Counted from the stretch's first letter, positions 8,127 to 16,939 are shown. The stretch is 64,000 nt of DNA from an uncultured Eubacterium sp. (GCF_937958975.1 NZ_CALGRE010000015.1:1-64000), one strand, 5' to 3'. Numbers and translations: made by a program. The notes: generated by a model from the letters alone, not told the origin.

Positions 8127-8602
8127 AAGCAATAATTATAAGTGACTCTCATGGAAATTTAAATAATGTAAAAAAAATTGCCATAAAAGAAAAAGATATC
8201 AATCTGGTGATACATTTAGGTGATTTAATTGGACAGGATGAGCAATTAAAAAATGTATTTGACTGTGAGATTAAAAAAGTCAGGGGAAATTGTGATTATT
8301 ACTCTAAAAATCCCAGTTCAGATGTCATAGAATTTGGCGGGAATAAGATTTTTATTACACATGGACATAATTATGGCGTAGATTTTGGCATCCAGGGATT
8401 AAGTATGGCGGCGGAAGAACATGGGTGTAATATTGCAATGTATGGACATACCCATGTGCCGGACAACTCTGTGTATGGCAAGATTATTGTTGTAAATCCC
8501 GGGAGTGTATCCAGACCTAGGCAATTAAATTTTAAGCCGACATATGCTGTTATGAAGGTTGATGAGAATGGGAAAACAGATATAAGAATCCAGTATGTAT
8601 GA
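8120..8602 (+). CDS. YfcE/MJ0936-family metallophosphoesterase
   Basis: A 160-residue calcineurin-like phosphoesterase. The metal-binding motifs appear in order: DSHGN, GDLIG, GNCD, THGHNYG and GHTHVP. The family hydrolyses phosphodiesters in vitro; the physiological substrate is not settled. It overlaps the upstream rdgB gene by 7 bases, indicating coupled translation. Confidence 0.9.
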   Translation: MLKAIIISDSHGNLNNVKKIAIKEKDINLVIHLGDLIGQDEQLKNVFDCEIKKVRGNCDYYSKNPSSDVIEFGGNKIFITHGHNYGVDFGIQGLSMAAEEHGCNIAMYGHTHVPDNSVYGKIIVVNPGSVSRPRQLNFKPTYAVMKVDENGKTDIRIQYV

Positions 8603-8651
8603 AGGAAAATTGGATGAGAAAAAAATAAAAAATTATTTTTTGAAAAAATGC

Positions 8652-8680
8652 TTGACAATTTATGGGTCTTCTCTTATAAT
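8652..8680 (+). promoter_or_regulatory. Perfect-consensus sigma-A promoter of the tRNA operon
   Basis: TTGACA at 8652-8657, a spacer of exactly 17 bases and TATAAT at 8675-8680. Both hexamers match consensus fully. The first tRNA begins 36 bases after the -10 box. Confidence 0.92.
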
Positions 8681-8715
8681 AATTCTTGCGCTGTGAAAAA
8701 TAAGAAACGCGAATA

Positions 8716-8790
8716 CGGGGTGTGGCTCAGCTTGGCTAGAGCGCCTGATTTGGGATCAGGAGGTCGCAGGTTCGAATCCTGTCACCCCGA
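8716..8790 (+). tRNA. tRNA-Pro (anticodon TGG)
   Basis: Acceptor CGGGGTG / CACCCCG, anticodon loop TTTGGGA, discriminator A, no encoded CCA. First gene of the six-tRNA operon. Confidence 0.95.
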
Positions 8791-8795
8791 TATAT

Positions 8796-8866
8796 GCGGG
8801 TGTAGTTCAGTGGTAGAACACCAGCCTTCCAAGCTGGATATGTGGGTTCGATTCCCATCACCCGCT
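8796..8866 (+). tRNA. tRNA-Gly (anticodon TCC)
   Basis: Acceptor GCGGGTG / CACCCGC, anticodon loop CTTCCAA, T arm TGGGTTCGATTCCCA, discriminator T. Five bases after tRNA-Pro. Confidence 0.95.
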
Positions 8867-8892
8867 TCTACATTGATTATGATGTATAGCTT

Positions 8893-8966
<74 letters not shown>

Positions 8967-8990
8967 CTTTCTGGATTTAACCAGAGGCAT

Positions 8991-9065
8991 GGTGGCTATA
9001 GCGCAGTTGGTTAGCGCGCCAGATTGTGGCTCTGGAGGCCGAGGGTTCGAATCCCTCTAGCCACC
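8991..9065 (+). tRNA. tRNA-His (anticodon GTG)
   Basis: Acceptor GTGGCTA / TAGCCAC plus an encoded G-1 at 8991 that can pair with discriminator C at 9065, the tRNA-His identity pair. The anticodon loop is TTGTGGC. Confidence 0.95.
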
Positions 9066-9073
9066 TTACACAA

Positions 9074-9145
9074 TGGGCTATCGCCAAGCGGTAAGGCACA
9101 GGACTTTGACTCCTGCATTCGCTGGTTCGAATCCAGCTAGCCCAG
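9074..9145 (+). tRNA. tRNA-Gln (anticodon TTG)
   Basis: Acceptor TGGGCTA / TAGCCCA, anticodon loop CTTTGAC, discriminator G. The U1-A72 first pair is typical of glutamine tRNA. Confidence 0.95.
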
Positions 9146-9180
9146 TTCATGGGTTGGTAAAAACTCATAAAATTTAATAT

Positions 9181-9253
9181 GGGCCACTAGCTCAGATGGT
9201 AGAGCACTTGACTTTTAATCAAGTTGTCTGGGGTTCGATTCCCCAGTGGCTCA
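9181..9253 (+). tRNA. tRNA-Lys (anticodon TTT)
   Basis: Acceptor GGGCCAC / GTGGCTC (one G-T), anticodon loop CTTTTAA, T arm GGGGTTCGATTCCCC, discriminator A. Last tRNA of the operon. Confidence 0.95.
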
Positions 9254-9257
9254 CTTA

Positions 9258-9289
9258 AAAAGGAAACAATGTAAATTGTTTCTTTTTTT
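9258..9289 (+). terminator. Rho-independent terminator of the tRNA operon
   Basis: The stem GAAACAAT / ATTGTTTC has a GTAA tetraloop and is followed by a T run. It lies five bases after tRNA-Lys. Confidence 0.88.
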
Positions 9290-9500
9290 GATGTAAGGAT
9301 AGACCGGTTATAAGTGGATGGATATTTTTATTATATTTATAAAAAGTAATTGTGTTTATTACGACAAGTAATGAATATGGTTTTTTATGTATAATGGTAA
9401 AAATAATTGGAAAGTTGTTATGCCAGGAGTGTATAAGTGATAGAAAATTATATTGGTGTTTGGTATAATAAGCGTATTAAATTAAAATTTGGAGGTATCT

Positions 9501-9794
9501 ATGGAAAAGATAAATAGCATTGATGTGGAAGAGGACCAGTTTGCATATCGTTACGATACGCAGCTTTTGATAGATAGAAGAACTGAGGATTTAGATGAAG
9601 ATAAAATAGCAGATTATATAACAAATCATATAGAGGGTAACTCCTTAATTGCGGCAGGTGATGAGGATTTAATAAAGATTCATTTTCATACAAATGAGCC
9701 ATGGAAAGTGCTTGAATATTGTAATTCGATTGGAGAAATCTATGATATAGTTGTAGAGGATATGATTCGTCAGTCTAGTGGTTTGCAAGGTTAA
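9501..9794 (+). CDS. Stand-alone FakA/YloV middle-domain-like protein
   Basis: A 97-residue protein. The pattern RYDTQLLIDRR ... NSLIAAGDEDLIKIHFHTNEPWKVLEY (read in two parts) closely follows the middle region of FakA/YloV (DAK2-fused fatty-acid kinase subunit), where GDDDLVKVHVHTN-type sequence lies between the DhaL kinase part and the DegV-like C-terminus. Neither the DhaL domain nor the C-terminal domain is encoded nearby. The ATG at 9501 has GGAGG five bases upstream, and an extended -10 TGGTATAAT lies at 9461-9469, so the gene looks expressible. It may be a true small protein or a remnant of a larger gene. Function unknown. Confidence 0.65.
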   Translation: MEKINSIDVEEDQFAYRYDTQLLIDRRTEDLDEDKIADYITNHIEGNSLIAAGDEDLIKIHFHTNEPWKVLEYCNSIGEIYDIVVEDMIRQSSGLQG

Positions 9795-9840
9795 ATTTAT
9801 TAGAACAGTTAGTAGTCGGGATTGTTAAAGGGGTGCCACA

Positions 9841-10197
9841 ATGGTTGACAGAGAAGCGATACGAAGATATGTAGAGGACAAGTATAATACAAAAGCTGAA
9901 AGGCTATGGGCTAAATCCCCAAACAATGAAGTTTTAAGGCATAGCCATAATAGAAAATGGTATGCAATTATCATGAATGTACAAAAAAAACGGGTAGGAT
10001 TAGAAGGAGAGGAGATTATTGATGTACTCAATATTAAATGTGAGCCGGAGATGGTATCTTCTCTTTCTCTACAAAAAGGGTTTTGTCCTGCCTATCATAT
10101 GAATAAAGAACATTGGCTCACGGTGATTTTAGATGGAACGGTAAAAGATGCAGAAATTTTTAGTTTACTTGATGCAAGTTATGAGCTGACAAATTAA
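9841..10197 (+). CDS. MmcQ/YjbR family protein
   Basis: A 118-residue protein of the YjbR/MmcQ (DUF419) fold. It contains LRHSHNRKWYAIIMNV, a version of the family's R-x-x-x-K-W-F-A element, then VLNIKCEPE and the C-terminal HWLTVILDGTV. These small cytoplasmic proteins have a CyaY-like, possibly DNA-binding fold but no established role. The ribosome site is GGGGTG. It follows the FakA-like fragment by 46 bases on the same strand and may share its transcript. Confidence 0.85.
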   Translation: MVDREAIRRYVEDKYNTKAERLWAKSPNNEVLRHSHNRKWYAIIMNVQKKRVGLEGEEIIDVLNIKCEPEMVSSLSLQKGFCPAYHMNKEHWLTVILDGTVKDAEIFSLLDASYELTN

Positions 10198-10247
10198 AAC
10201 TTTGAGTAAATAATATATAGGATAAAGGGAAAAGTTTATGTTTTAGA

Positions 10248-10286
10248 GAGGTGGTGTCACTATGCGGTGCGGGGTAACACCACCTC
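10248..10286. terminator. GC-rich hairpin between convergent genes
   Basis: Perfect 10-bp arms GAGGTGGTGT (10248-10257) and ACACCACCTC (10277-10286) around a 19-base loop, between the YjbR gene (+) and the deacetylase gene (-). There is no clear T run on either side, so it may be a terminator-like hairpin or another structure. Confidence 0.55.
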
Positions 10287-10313
10287 AATTTAGTTTATAT
10301 GTGTCACTGATTA

Positions 10314-11144
10314 TTACAAATCTCCGAGTTTTCCAAAACTATATCCCATTTCTTCCCATTTGCCGAGTAGTTCGTCAAGGATTTCTCCATTAGTTTTGGA
10401 GGTGTTATGTAATAAGACAATTGCTCCGGGATGAACTCTTGACAATAACTTTTCAAATGCTTCTTCTTTGGTCGGTTGTGCATCTACATTCCAGTCTACA
10501 TAAGCAAGGCTCCAGTAAAATGTTTTATAACCTTTTGCCTGAGCCATTTGTAAATTTTCTACATTATATTTTCCCTGAGGCGGTCTGTAATACTTTGTCA
10601 TTTCTTTACCGGTTATCTCTTTATATAAATCCTCTACCTGCATTAATTCACTTTCGAATTTTTCTTTGTTCATACCAATTATATTTGGATGATTGTATGT
10701 ATGATTTCCTATTGTATGTCCCTCTTTCACTATCTGCTTTATTAAGTCATTGTTTTCTTTTAAAAAATGTCCAACTACAAAAAATGTTGCTTTTACATTA
10801 TGTTTTTTTAATGCTTTTAATATCGCTGGAGTATTTCCATTTTCATATCCGCAGTCAAATGTCAGATACAAGACTTTTTTCTTTGCATCTCCCACATAAT
10901 ATGCACCATACTTCTTCATAACCTCTGCGGATTCTGTACCTGACGGCTGACTTCCTGATTCTCCAAATCCAAGTCCCCAATTTTCCCCACTCTTTATTAC
11001 ATTGGAGACAGGTGCTGCCTGTTCTATTAAGGCGCCTGCACTTCTTCCTATAAAGAATGCAGCCACAAAGATTGATAATGTAAACATACATTTTTTTATG
11101 TATTTCCCTTTTTTTATTTTGATTTCACCGTCTTTCTGTGTCAC
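10314..11144 (-). CDS. pdaA: Polysaccharide deacetylase, PdaA-like (peptidoglycan N-acetylmuramic acid deacetylase)
   Basis: A 276-residue protein with an N-terminal membrane/signal segment (about 17-38) and a NodB-homology domain (about 85-270). The motifs are YLTFDCGYENG (motif 1), the metal-binding HTYNHP (motif 2), RPPQGKY (motif 3) and a late LLHNTS. The GYENG extension of motif 1 is characteristic of PdaA, which makes the muramic-delta-lactam of spore cortex in Bacillus. A Cys replaces the second Asp of the general TFDDG motif; PdaA proteins also vary here. If the assignment holds, the organism or its ancestor forms spores. It is transcribed alone on the minus strand. Confidence 0.82.
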   Translation of the reverse strand: MTQKDGEIKIKKGKYIKKCMFTLSIFVAAFFIGRSAGALIEQAAPVSNVIKSGENWGLGFGESGSQPSGTESAEVMKKYGAYYVGDAKKKVLYLTFDCGYENGNTPAILKALKKHNVKATFFVVGHFLKENNDLIKQIVKEGHTIGNHTYNHPNIIGMNKEKFESELMQVEDLYKEITGKEMTKYYRPPQGKYNVENLQMAQAKGYKTFYWSLAYVDWNVDAQPTKEEAFEKLLSRVHPGAIVLLHNTSKTNGEILDELLGKWEEMGYSFGKLGDL

Positions 11145-11300
11145 TATAAAATCCCTTATATAAATTGGTTTTATTTCATTATACAGAGGATAAACATTTT
11201 TTATTCCTCATAATTAATAGTTCATGAAAGGAATTGAATAATTGTATTTTAAGAGGCTTTTGGATTTAACGTCGGGTTGTAATGTGTGAAAAAAAATTGC

Positions 11301-11329
11301 TTGCAATCCCTTTAGATGCGTGATATTAT
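11301..11329 (+). promoter_or_regulatory. Promoter of tRNA-Leu(TAG)
   Basis: TTGCAA at 11301-11306, a 17-base spacer and TATTAT at 11324-11329. The tRNA starts about 80 bases downstream. Confidence 0.65.
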
Positions 11330-11410
11330 ACTTCAAGATGTGCTAAATTTTTAGTGAAAAATAAAAATCTGGCACGGTTGTGTAAAAACTTTTCACTTAA
11401 AAGGTTTTCT

Positions 11411-11490
11411 GCGGGTGTGGCGGAATTGGCAGACGCGCTAGATTTAGGTTCTAGTGGGAGACCGTGCAGGTTCAAGTCCTGTCACCCGCA
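11411..11490 (+). tRNA. tRNA-Leu (anticodon TAG)
   Basis: Class II tRNA with a long variable arm. Acceptor GCGGGTG / CACCCGC, anticodon loop TTTAGGT, T arm CAGGTTCAAGTCCTG, discriminator A. It reads CTA/CTN codons. Confidence 0.95.
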
Positions 11491-11491
11491 T

Positions 11492-11525
11492 AAAAAAAGA
11501 TGTTCGAGAGAACATCTTTTTTTTT
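11492..11525 (+). terminator. Rho-independent terminator after tRNA-Leu(TAG)
   Basis: The stem GATGTTC / GAACATC (11499-11505 with 11510-11516) has a GAGA loop, an A tract before and nine T after. Confidence 0.88.
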
Positions 11526-11662
11526 GTGAGGAAAAATAAAGTTTTTAAGTTACTAAGAATCTATATTAATTTTGATATCAATGTGTTATAATTTCTTTAC
11601 CTGTCAAAAAAAGATATTTTATGTGGCAGGATTTAGAAAACTGTGGAATGGAGAAAAATCTC

Positions 11663-13738
11663 ATGAATAAGGAAATTTTATCTAAATTTAAGAAATTTGC
11701 ATTGATAACATTGGCTGTCTGTATTGTAATGGAAATTTTCCTATTTAATTATAAGAGTTTTGTCTTAATTGGTGGAAATTATGAGAAAACATTTATTTCT
11801 ATGGAAAATATCCAGACAGGAGGCTTGGAATATAATGGCAGTGAATATGTTGCGACAACCAATAATCCAACACTAACTTTTCAGATAAATAAAAGAGTAA
11901 AGACATTGCGCTTTGATATAGACAGAGCAGATGAAAATTTTCAGGAAATCGTGGGAGAAATGAACTATTCATCCCAGGGATATAGTCAGGGAAAAAGACA
12001 TAGTGATAAAACAGTACAAATAGTACCGGGAGATACCAGAACACAGTATATTACGGGAAGTTATTTTGGAGACGTGTATGAGATAAACCTCACACTTACA
12101 AGTAAAGTGGGAGAAAAATTTATAATAAACGGTGTAGATGTAAATGATAAAATTCCATTTCGGTTTTCTTTTATAAGATTTCTGTTTTTGTATGTACTGA
12201 TAATCTTAATATACATATTTGTTAAATATCCTGCACTGAAAGAGAATTATAATCAGAACAAGAGAAGCCATAGGTATGTGACCTTTGCAATGATTACGGT
12301 AATGTTGTTAATGCAGGTAGCTATTATGTATATGTTTGTTGGAAAAACAGACCTTTTTACGAATACATCAGGAAATCAAATGACACAGGAGCTGGTCGAT
12401 GCATTTGAGAAAGGACAAGTCTCTTTAACAGATGAGGTTCCCCAGGAACTTTTGGAATTAGAAAATCCTTATGACTGGAGTCAGCGAATGGGATTGTCGG
12501 TTCCTTATAAGTGGGACCACCTGCTTCACAATGGGAAATATTATTCTTACTATGGAATAGGACCTGTAATTACAGTATTTTTACCATATCATATGATAAC
12601 GGGATATTATTTTTCTGCACCATTGGCAGTTATTTTATTTAATGTAATCGGAACCCTGTTTTTATGTTTGGCGTATCTGAGTGTTATAAAAAATTGGTTT
12701 AGAAAAACTCCATGCAATTTGACGTTACTTGGAATGATATTAATTGTTTTTGGAAGTGGAATGTTGTGTAACATCCTTTGTCCGCAGTTTTACGAAATTG
12801 CTCAGGCATCAGGATTTTGTTTTACTACAGTAGGATTCTATTTTATGGTAAATAGTGGAATATTCCAAAAGAAAACAATCAAAAAACATATGTTGTTCTG
12901 GTCAGCCGTATTTATGTCACTGGCAGTATTGTCCAGAGCGGTTAGTGCATTATATGCTATGGTGATGGTAGTGTGGATAATATATGGACTCTTACAAAAT
13001 GATAAAGAAAAAGGAAAGCATGTAAGTGAACGTATCAAATATCTGGCAATGGCATTTGCACCATATATTGTGTTTGGGTTGATTCAGATGGCATACAATT
13101 ATGCACGTTTCGGTTCACCATTTGATTTTGGAATACAATATACATTGACAATTTATGATTATTCTGCCACGGAAATAAGCATGGCGCTTGTTATGACTTC
13201 TATTGTAAACTTCTTTATGGCAGTACCTGTTATAAATACAACATTCCCATTTATACATGAGAATTTTGACCACTTAAATTTAAACGGATATTATTTTGTA
13301 GCAACAAAAGATGCAATGGGAATGATTCCTAGGGTGTTACCATTGTTGTCACTGTTGTATACGCCAAAGGTGGCAAAACAGTTTAACAAAAAGGAAAAAT
13401 TAAAATATGCGCTCATTTGGTTTATACCGGTAGTTATTTTCCCGATTGTTATTGTTGCATTAACCTGGCAGTATGGATATTCTTTGCGTTATGTGTGCGA
13501 TTTTGCATGGGAAATGATACTAGGGGCTTTAGTTTTAGCGTTTTTCGTGTTTAGAAAGATTAAAAATACCTGTGTCAGAAAGTGGTTATACAGAATTATG
13601 TTTTTCAGTACCATGTGGTGTGTGATTTGCAGTATGGCGATTGTGTTTAAATCTGTACCGGGAACATCTGTATATATTCATCCAAATGGAGCAAATATTT
13701 ATTACCATATAAGAAACTTAATTATGTTTTGGAACTAA
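11663..13738 (+). CDS. Large polytopic membrane protein, probable GT-C-like glycosyltransferase
   Basis: A 691-residue integral membrane protein. One membrane segment near the N-terminus (about 11-33) is followed by an extracytoplasmic beta-rich region (about 40-165) and then roughly ten further membrane segments. The overall plan resembles GT-C fold glycosyltransferases and related polymer-building membrane proteins, but no catalytic motif was identified with confidence. The ATG at 11663 (MNKEILSK) has GGAG nine bases upstream; upstream in-frame starts at 11621 and 11648 are possible. It is a single-gene unit ended by a bidirectional terminator. The function beyond membrane protein is inference. 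Confidence 0.6.
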   Translation: MNKEILSKFKKFALITLAVCIVMEIFLFNYKSFVLIGGNYEKTFISMENIQTGGLEYNGSEYVATTNNPTLTFQINKRVKTLRFDIDRADENFQEIVGEMNYSSQGYSQGKRHSDKTVQIVPGDTRTQYITGSYFGDVYEINLTLTSKVGEKFIINGVDVNDKIPFRFSFIRFLFLYVLIILIYIFVKYPALKENYNQNKRSHRYVTFAMITVMLLMQVAIMYMFVGKTDLFTNTSGNQMTQELVDAFEKGQVSLTDEVPQELLELENPYDWSQRMGLSVPYKWDHLLHNGKYYSYYGIGPVITVFLPYHMITGYYFSAPLAVILFNVIGTLFLCLAYLSVIKNWFRKTPCNLTLLGMILIVFGSGMLCNILCPQFYEIAQASGFCFTTVGFYFMVNSGIFQKKTIKKHMLFWSAVFMSLAVLSRAVSALYAMVMVVWIIYGLLQNDKEKGKHVSERIKYLAMAFAPYIVFGLIQMAYNYARFGSPFDFGIQYTLTIYDYSATEISMALVMTSIVNFFMAVPVINTTFPFIHENFDHLNLNGYYFVATKDAMGMIPRVLPLLSLLYTPKVAKQFNKKEKLKYALIWFIPVVIFPIVIVALTWQYGYSLRYVCDFAWEMILGALVLAFFVFRKIKNTCVRKWLYRIMFFSTMWCVICSMAIVFKSVPGTSVYIHPNGANIYYHIRNLIMFWN

Positions 13739-13739
13739 T

Positions 13740-13772
13740 AAAAATTCCAGTGCAATAAGCACTGGAATTTTT
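13740..13772. terminator. Bidirectional terminator
   Basis: The stem AAAAATTCCAGTGC / GCACTGGAATTTTT has an AATAA loop, between the convergent membrane-protein gene (+) and CYTH gene (-). Its last bases touch the stop codon of the minus-strand gene. Confidence 0.88.
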
Positions 13773-14217
13773 ATAGTTTTGACAGATAACTATTGTGGTA
13801 TTTTTTATCATATGTGACATCCTCACCAAACCAGTCTGGCTTTTGGAAAGCGTCTGCCTGTTCTACAGACTCAAATTCCACCTCAATGAGAACCATGCCG
13901 GAAAACTTACCCTCAAAAATATCAAGCTCTGCTGTAAGGCTTCCATCGTTGATTGGGATAAGAAAACGTGTTTTGGTAATGATATTTCCGTCCGCTTTTT
14001 TTAACAGATGATTGTAACTTTTTTCATTGAGCGGCAGATTATATTCCTCTCTTGCCATCATGCCGCCTCCCTTGTAGGTCAGATAATATTCATCGTCCTG
14101 TTTTCTGATTCGTACCACCGGACTGGTGTTTAAATAGGCCTGCTCGATTTTGTGGTGCGTATATTGGTTTAAATCTTCCGGTAGATTGCCGGGTAAAAAT
14201 TTTTTTTCTATTTCCAT
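13771..14217 (-). CDS. CYTH domain protein (triphosphate tunnel metalloenzyme family)
   Basis: A 148-residue CYTH/TTM protein. The N-terminal signature MEIEKKF is present, followed by alternating charged strands (VRIRKQDDEYYLTYKG, AELDIFEGKF, LIEVEFES) that line the triphosphate tunnel. Characterised relatives hydrolyse tripolyphosphate or nucleoside triphosphates, while others bind or make cAMP; which applies here cannot be told. The start has AAGGTAAGG upstream. It converges on the membrane-protein gene and is divergent from the DJ-1 gene. Confidence 0.88.
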   Translation of the reverse strand: MEIEKKFLPGNLPEDLNQYTHHKIEQAYLNTSPVVRIRKQDDEYYLTYKGGGMMAREEYNLPLNEKSYNHLLKKADGNIITKTRFLIPINDGSLTAELDIFEGKFSGMVLIEVEFESVEQADAFQKPDWFGEDVTYDKKYHNSYLSKL

Positions 14218-14304
14218 TGTAATACCTTACCTTTCGCAATTATTATAACAAATATTTTGCCCATATGGTATAATAAAATACGATTAAAATTTTGGAGGTA
14301 TCAA

Positions 14305-14853
14305 ATGAAGACAGTTTATGGTTTTTTGGCAGATGGAGTGGAAGAAGTTGAAGCGTTGATGGTAATTGATTTACTTAGAAGAACAAAAAAGCTAAATGTG
14401 GTAACAGTTTCTATAAGGGAGGAACTGATGGTAGAAGGCGCACATGGGATAAAGTTCTTTGCAGATAAAAATATAGACGAAATAGATTTTGAAGAAGGGG
14501 ATTGCATTTTCCTTCCGGGCGGAGCTGTTGGAACGGAAAATCTTTCTAATTGTCAGGTTCTTACAGAACAGATTGTGAAATATGATAGTGAGGGAAAATG
14601 GCTTGCTGCAATATGTGCGGCTCCAAGCATATATGGCCAGTTGGGATTATTAAAGGAAAAGAGAGCTACCTCTTACCCTACATTTGCGGATAAGATGAAT
14701 TGTAAAGAATATGGCGGTGATGTTATTGTCGATGATAAATTTATAACAGCTAAGGGACTAGGAGTGGCATTAGAACTGGGATTGGAAATGATTTCTCAGC
14801 TTGTAGATGAGGAAAGCAGTGCACAGGTAGCAGAGGCAATACAATATAACTGA
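14305..14853 (+). CDS. DJ-1/PfpI family protein (YajL/ThiJ-like)
   Basis: A 182-residue DJ-1 superfamily protein. FLADGVEEVEALMVIDLLRR gives the conserved Glu near the N-terminus (read GVEEVEA), and the nucleophile elbow is AAICAAPSIYG with the reactive Cys, followed by RATSYPTF. Relatives act as oxidative-stress chaperones or in repair of glycated molecules; the exact activity is debated. The ATG at 14305 follows GGAGGTATCAA; an upstream in-frame start at 14257 lacks a ribosome site. An extended -10 box (ATGGTATAAT) lies about 35 bases upstream of the start. Confidence 0.88.
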   Translation: MKTVYGFLADGVEEVEALMVIDLLRRTKKLNVVTVSIREELMVEGAHGIKFFADKNIDEIDFEEGDCIFLPGGAVGTENLSNCQVLTEQIVKYDSEGKWLAAICAAPSIYGQLGLLKEKRATSYPTFADKMNCKEYGGDVIVDDKFITAKGLGVALELGLEMISQLVDEESSAQVAEAIQYN

Positions 14854-14889
14854 TAAGAACAGATGTGTTGGTGAAATAGTACAAAGGTA

Positions 14890-14918
14890 GTGACAAGATT
14901 ATACTTTTATGTTATAAT
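14890..14918 (+). promoter_or_regulatory. Promoter of trigger factor gene
   Basis: GTGACA at 14890-14895, a 17-base spacer and TATAAT at 14913-14918. It gives a leader of about 95 bases that contains a small TGCC-CGAA-GGCA hairpin. Confidence 0.7.
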
Positions 14919-15019
14919 TTTACTCTGCGTCATGGGTTAATTATGCCCGAAGGCAGAAATAAGATAAAGGAATTAAATGAGTTATACTTTGCTCGTTTTT
15001 ATAACAAGGAGGAAAAGTA

Positions 15020-16300
15020 ATGAGTTTACAGGTAGAAAAGTTAGAGAATAACACAGCAAAACTGACAATCGAGGTAGAGGCTTCAGAGTTTGATAAGGCT
15101 ATCCAGAAAGCTTATCAGAAAAATAAGAATAAATTTAACGTTCCAGGATTTAGAAAAGGTAAAGTGCCATATGCTATGGTAGAAAAGATGTATGGTGCTG
15201 CCGTATTTTATGAAGATGCAGCCAACGAAGTGATTCCTGAAGCTTACGCTAAGGCAGCAGAAGAATGCGAGTTGGAAATCGTTGCACGTCCTGAGATTAA
15301 CGTAGTCCAGATTGAAAAAGGAAAGCCATTTATTTTTGAGGCAGAAGTTACGACAAAACCTGAAGTAAAGCTTGGAAAGTATAAGGGAATTAAAGTAGAA
15401 AAAGCAGATACTACAGTTACAGAGGAAGAAGTAAATGCTGAACTTGACAAAATCAAAGAGCAGAATGCAAGACTTGTCGCAGCAGATGATAAGGCTGTGG
15501 AAGATGGTGACCAGACAACAATTGACTTTGAAGGATTTGTTGACGGTGTTGCATTTGAAGGTGGAAAAGGAGAGGATTATCCTTTGACAATTGGTTCACA
15601 TTCCTTTATTGATACCTTTGAAGAACAGCTTATTGGCAAAAAAGTTGGAGAAGAGGTTGAAGTGAACGTTACTTTCCCGGAAGAATATCAGGCAGAGGAG
15701 CTTGCTGGAAAACCGGCAATGTTTAAAGTTACAATCAAAGAGATTAAGGTCAAGGAATATCCTGAATTAGATGATGATTTTGCACAGGATGTTTCAGAAT
15801 TTGATACATTAGAAGAATATAAGGCAGATATAAAGAAAAACCTTGAAGAAAAGAAAGTAAAAGATGCTGAATCAGAGAAGGAGAGTCAGGTAATTGAAGC
15901 AATCGTGAAAGATTCAGAGATGGATATTCCTGAAAAGATGATTGAGGCTCAGGCACAGCAGATGGTAGAAGAATTTGCGCAGAATATTGCTATGCAGGGA
16001 ATTTCTTTTGAACAGTATATGCAGTTTACAGGTTCAACAGTTGACCAGATTACTGAGCAGGTGAGACCGCAGGCACAGGCAAGAGTGGAATCAAGCCTTG
16101 TTTTAGAAGCGGTAGTTAAGGCTGAAAATATTGAAGCAACAGAAGAGGAACTGAAAGAAGAAATCAAGGGAATGGCTGAGAGATACAATATGGAAGAAGA
16201 TAAAGTGTCAGAGTTATTGTCTGATGTCGATAAGGAAAATCTTAAGAAAGACATTTGTGCCAGAAAGGCAGCAAAGTTAGTTGTTGATGCAGCAAAATAA
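15020..16300 (+). CDS. tig: Trigger factor (ribosome-associated chaperone and peptidyl-prolyl isomerase)
   Basis: A 426-residue full-length trigger factor. The N-terminal ribosome-binding domain carries the signature GFRKGKVP (about 45-52). An FKBP-type PPIase domain covers about 155-245 (DFEGFVDGVAFEGG, LIGKKVGEEVEV), and a helical C-terminal chaperone domain follows. It binds near the ribosomal exit tunnel and folds nascent chains. It has an excellent AAGGAGGAAAAG ribosome site and heads the tig-clpP-clpX-lon cluster, a conserved order in Clostridia. Confidence 0.97.
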   Translation: MSLQVEKLENNTAKLTIEVEASEFDKAIQKAYQKNKNKFNVPGFRKGKVPYAMVEKMYGAAVFYEDAANEVIPEAYAKAAEECELEIVARPEINVVQIEKGKPFIFEAEVTTKPEVKLGKYKGIKVEKADTTVTEEEVNAELDKIKEQNARLVAADDKAVEDGDQTTIDFEGFVDGVAFEGGKGEDYPLTIGSHSFIDTFEEQLIGKKVGEEVEVNVTFPEEYQAEELAGKPAMFKVTIKEIKVKEYPELDDDFAQDVSEFDTLEEYKADIKKNLEEKKVKDAESEKESQVIEAIVKDSEMDIPEKMIEAQAQQMVEEFAQNIAMQGISFEQYMQFTGSTVDQITEQVRPQAQARVESSLVLEAVVKAENIEATEEELKEEIKGMAERYNMEEDKVSELLSDVDKENLKKDICARKAAKLVVDAAK

Positions 16301-16328
16301 TTATAAATGAAAAATAGGAGGTATGAAT

Positions 16329-16910
16329 ATGGCATTAATACCTTATGTCATTGAACAGAACTCAAGAGGAGAGCGTTCTTATGATATTTACTCAAGATTA
16401 TTAAAAGATAGAATTATCTTTTTAGGAGAAGAAATAAATGATGCAGTGGCTTCGACAGTTGTTGCACAGTTGTTATTCTTAGAGTCGGAAGACCCGGGAA
16501 AGGATATCCACATGTATATCAATAGTCCGGGTGGTTCTGTAACGGCAGGTATGGCTATTTATGATACAATGAATTTTGTAAAATGTGACGTATCTACCAC
16601 CTGTATCGGTATGGCAGCCAGTATGGGAGCTTTTCTTCTGTCTAGTGGGGCGAAAGGAAAGAGATATGCATTACCGAATGCAGAGATAATGATTCATCAG
16701 CCTTTAGGCGGCGCTCAGGGACAAGCCACTGAAATCCAGATTGCAGCAGAGCATATCTTAAAGACGAAGAAAAAATTGAATGAAATTTTGGCAGCAAATT
16801 CGGGACAGCCGGTGGATGTCGTAGAGAAAGATACAGATAGAGATAACTGGATGTCTGCTGATGAAGCAAAAGAATACGGATTGATTGACAATGTAATCAA
16901 AGAAAGATAA
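16329..16910 (+). CDS. clpP: ATP-dependent Clp protease proteolytic subunit ClpP
   Basis: A 193-residue serine protease subunit. The catalytic triad is visible: Ser in GMAASMGAF, His in MIHQPLGGAQG and Asp in TDRDNWMSADEA. It forms a double heptamer fed by ClpX. The start is the ATG at 16329, seven bases after GGAGG; the ATG at 16323 directly abuts the ribosome site. It lies 28 bases after tig and 68 bases before clpX, with a short hairpin in between. Confidence 0.97.
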   Translation: MALIPYVIEQNSRGERSYDIYSRLLKDRIIFLGEEINDAVASTVVAQLLFLESEDPGKDIHMYINSPGGSVTAGMAIYDTMNFVKCDVSTTCIGMAASMGAFLLSSGAKGKRYALPNAEIMIHQPLGGAQGQATEIQIAAEHILKTKKKLNEILAANSGQPVDVVEKDTDRDNWMSADEAKEYGLIDNVIKER

Positions 16911-16913
16911 GAA

Positions 16914-16939
16914 TAAGGCACCGCTATTGTGGTGCCTTA
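16914..16939 (+). other. Hairpin between clpP and clpX
   Basis: The stem TAAGGCACC / GGTGCCTTA with an 8-base loop. It has no T run, so it is more likely an mRNA stability or attenuation element than a full terminator; clpX follows on the same strand. Confidence 0.6.

Noticed and set aside
10248..10286. Hairpin as a riboswitch
   Set aside because: It lies between two convergent genes, downstream of both, so it cannot act as a leader.
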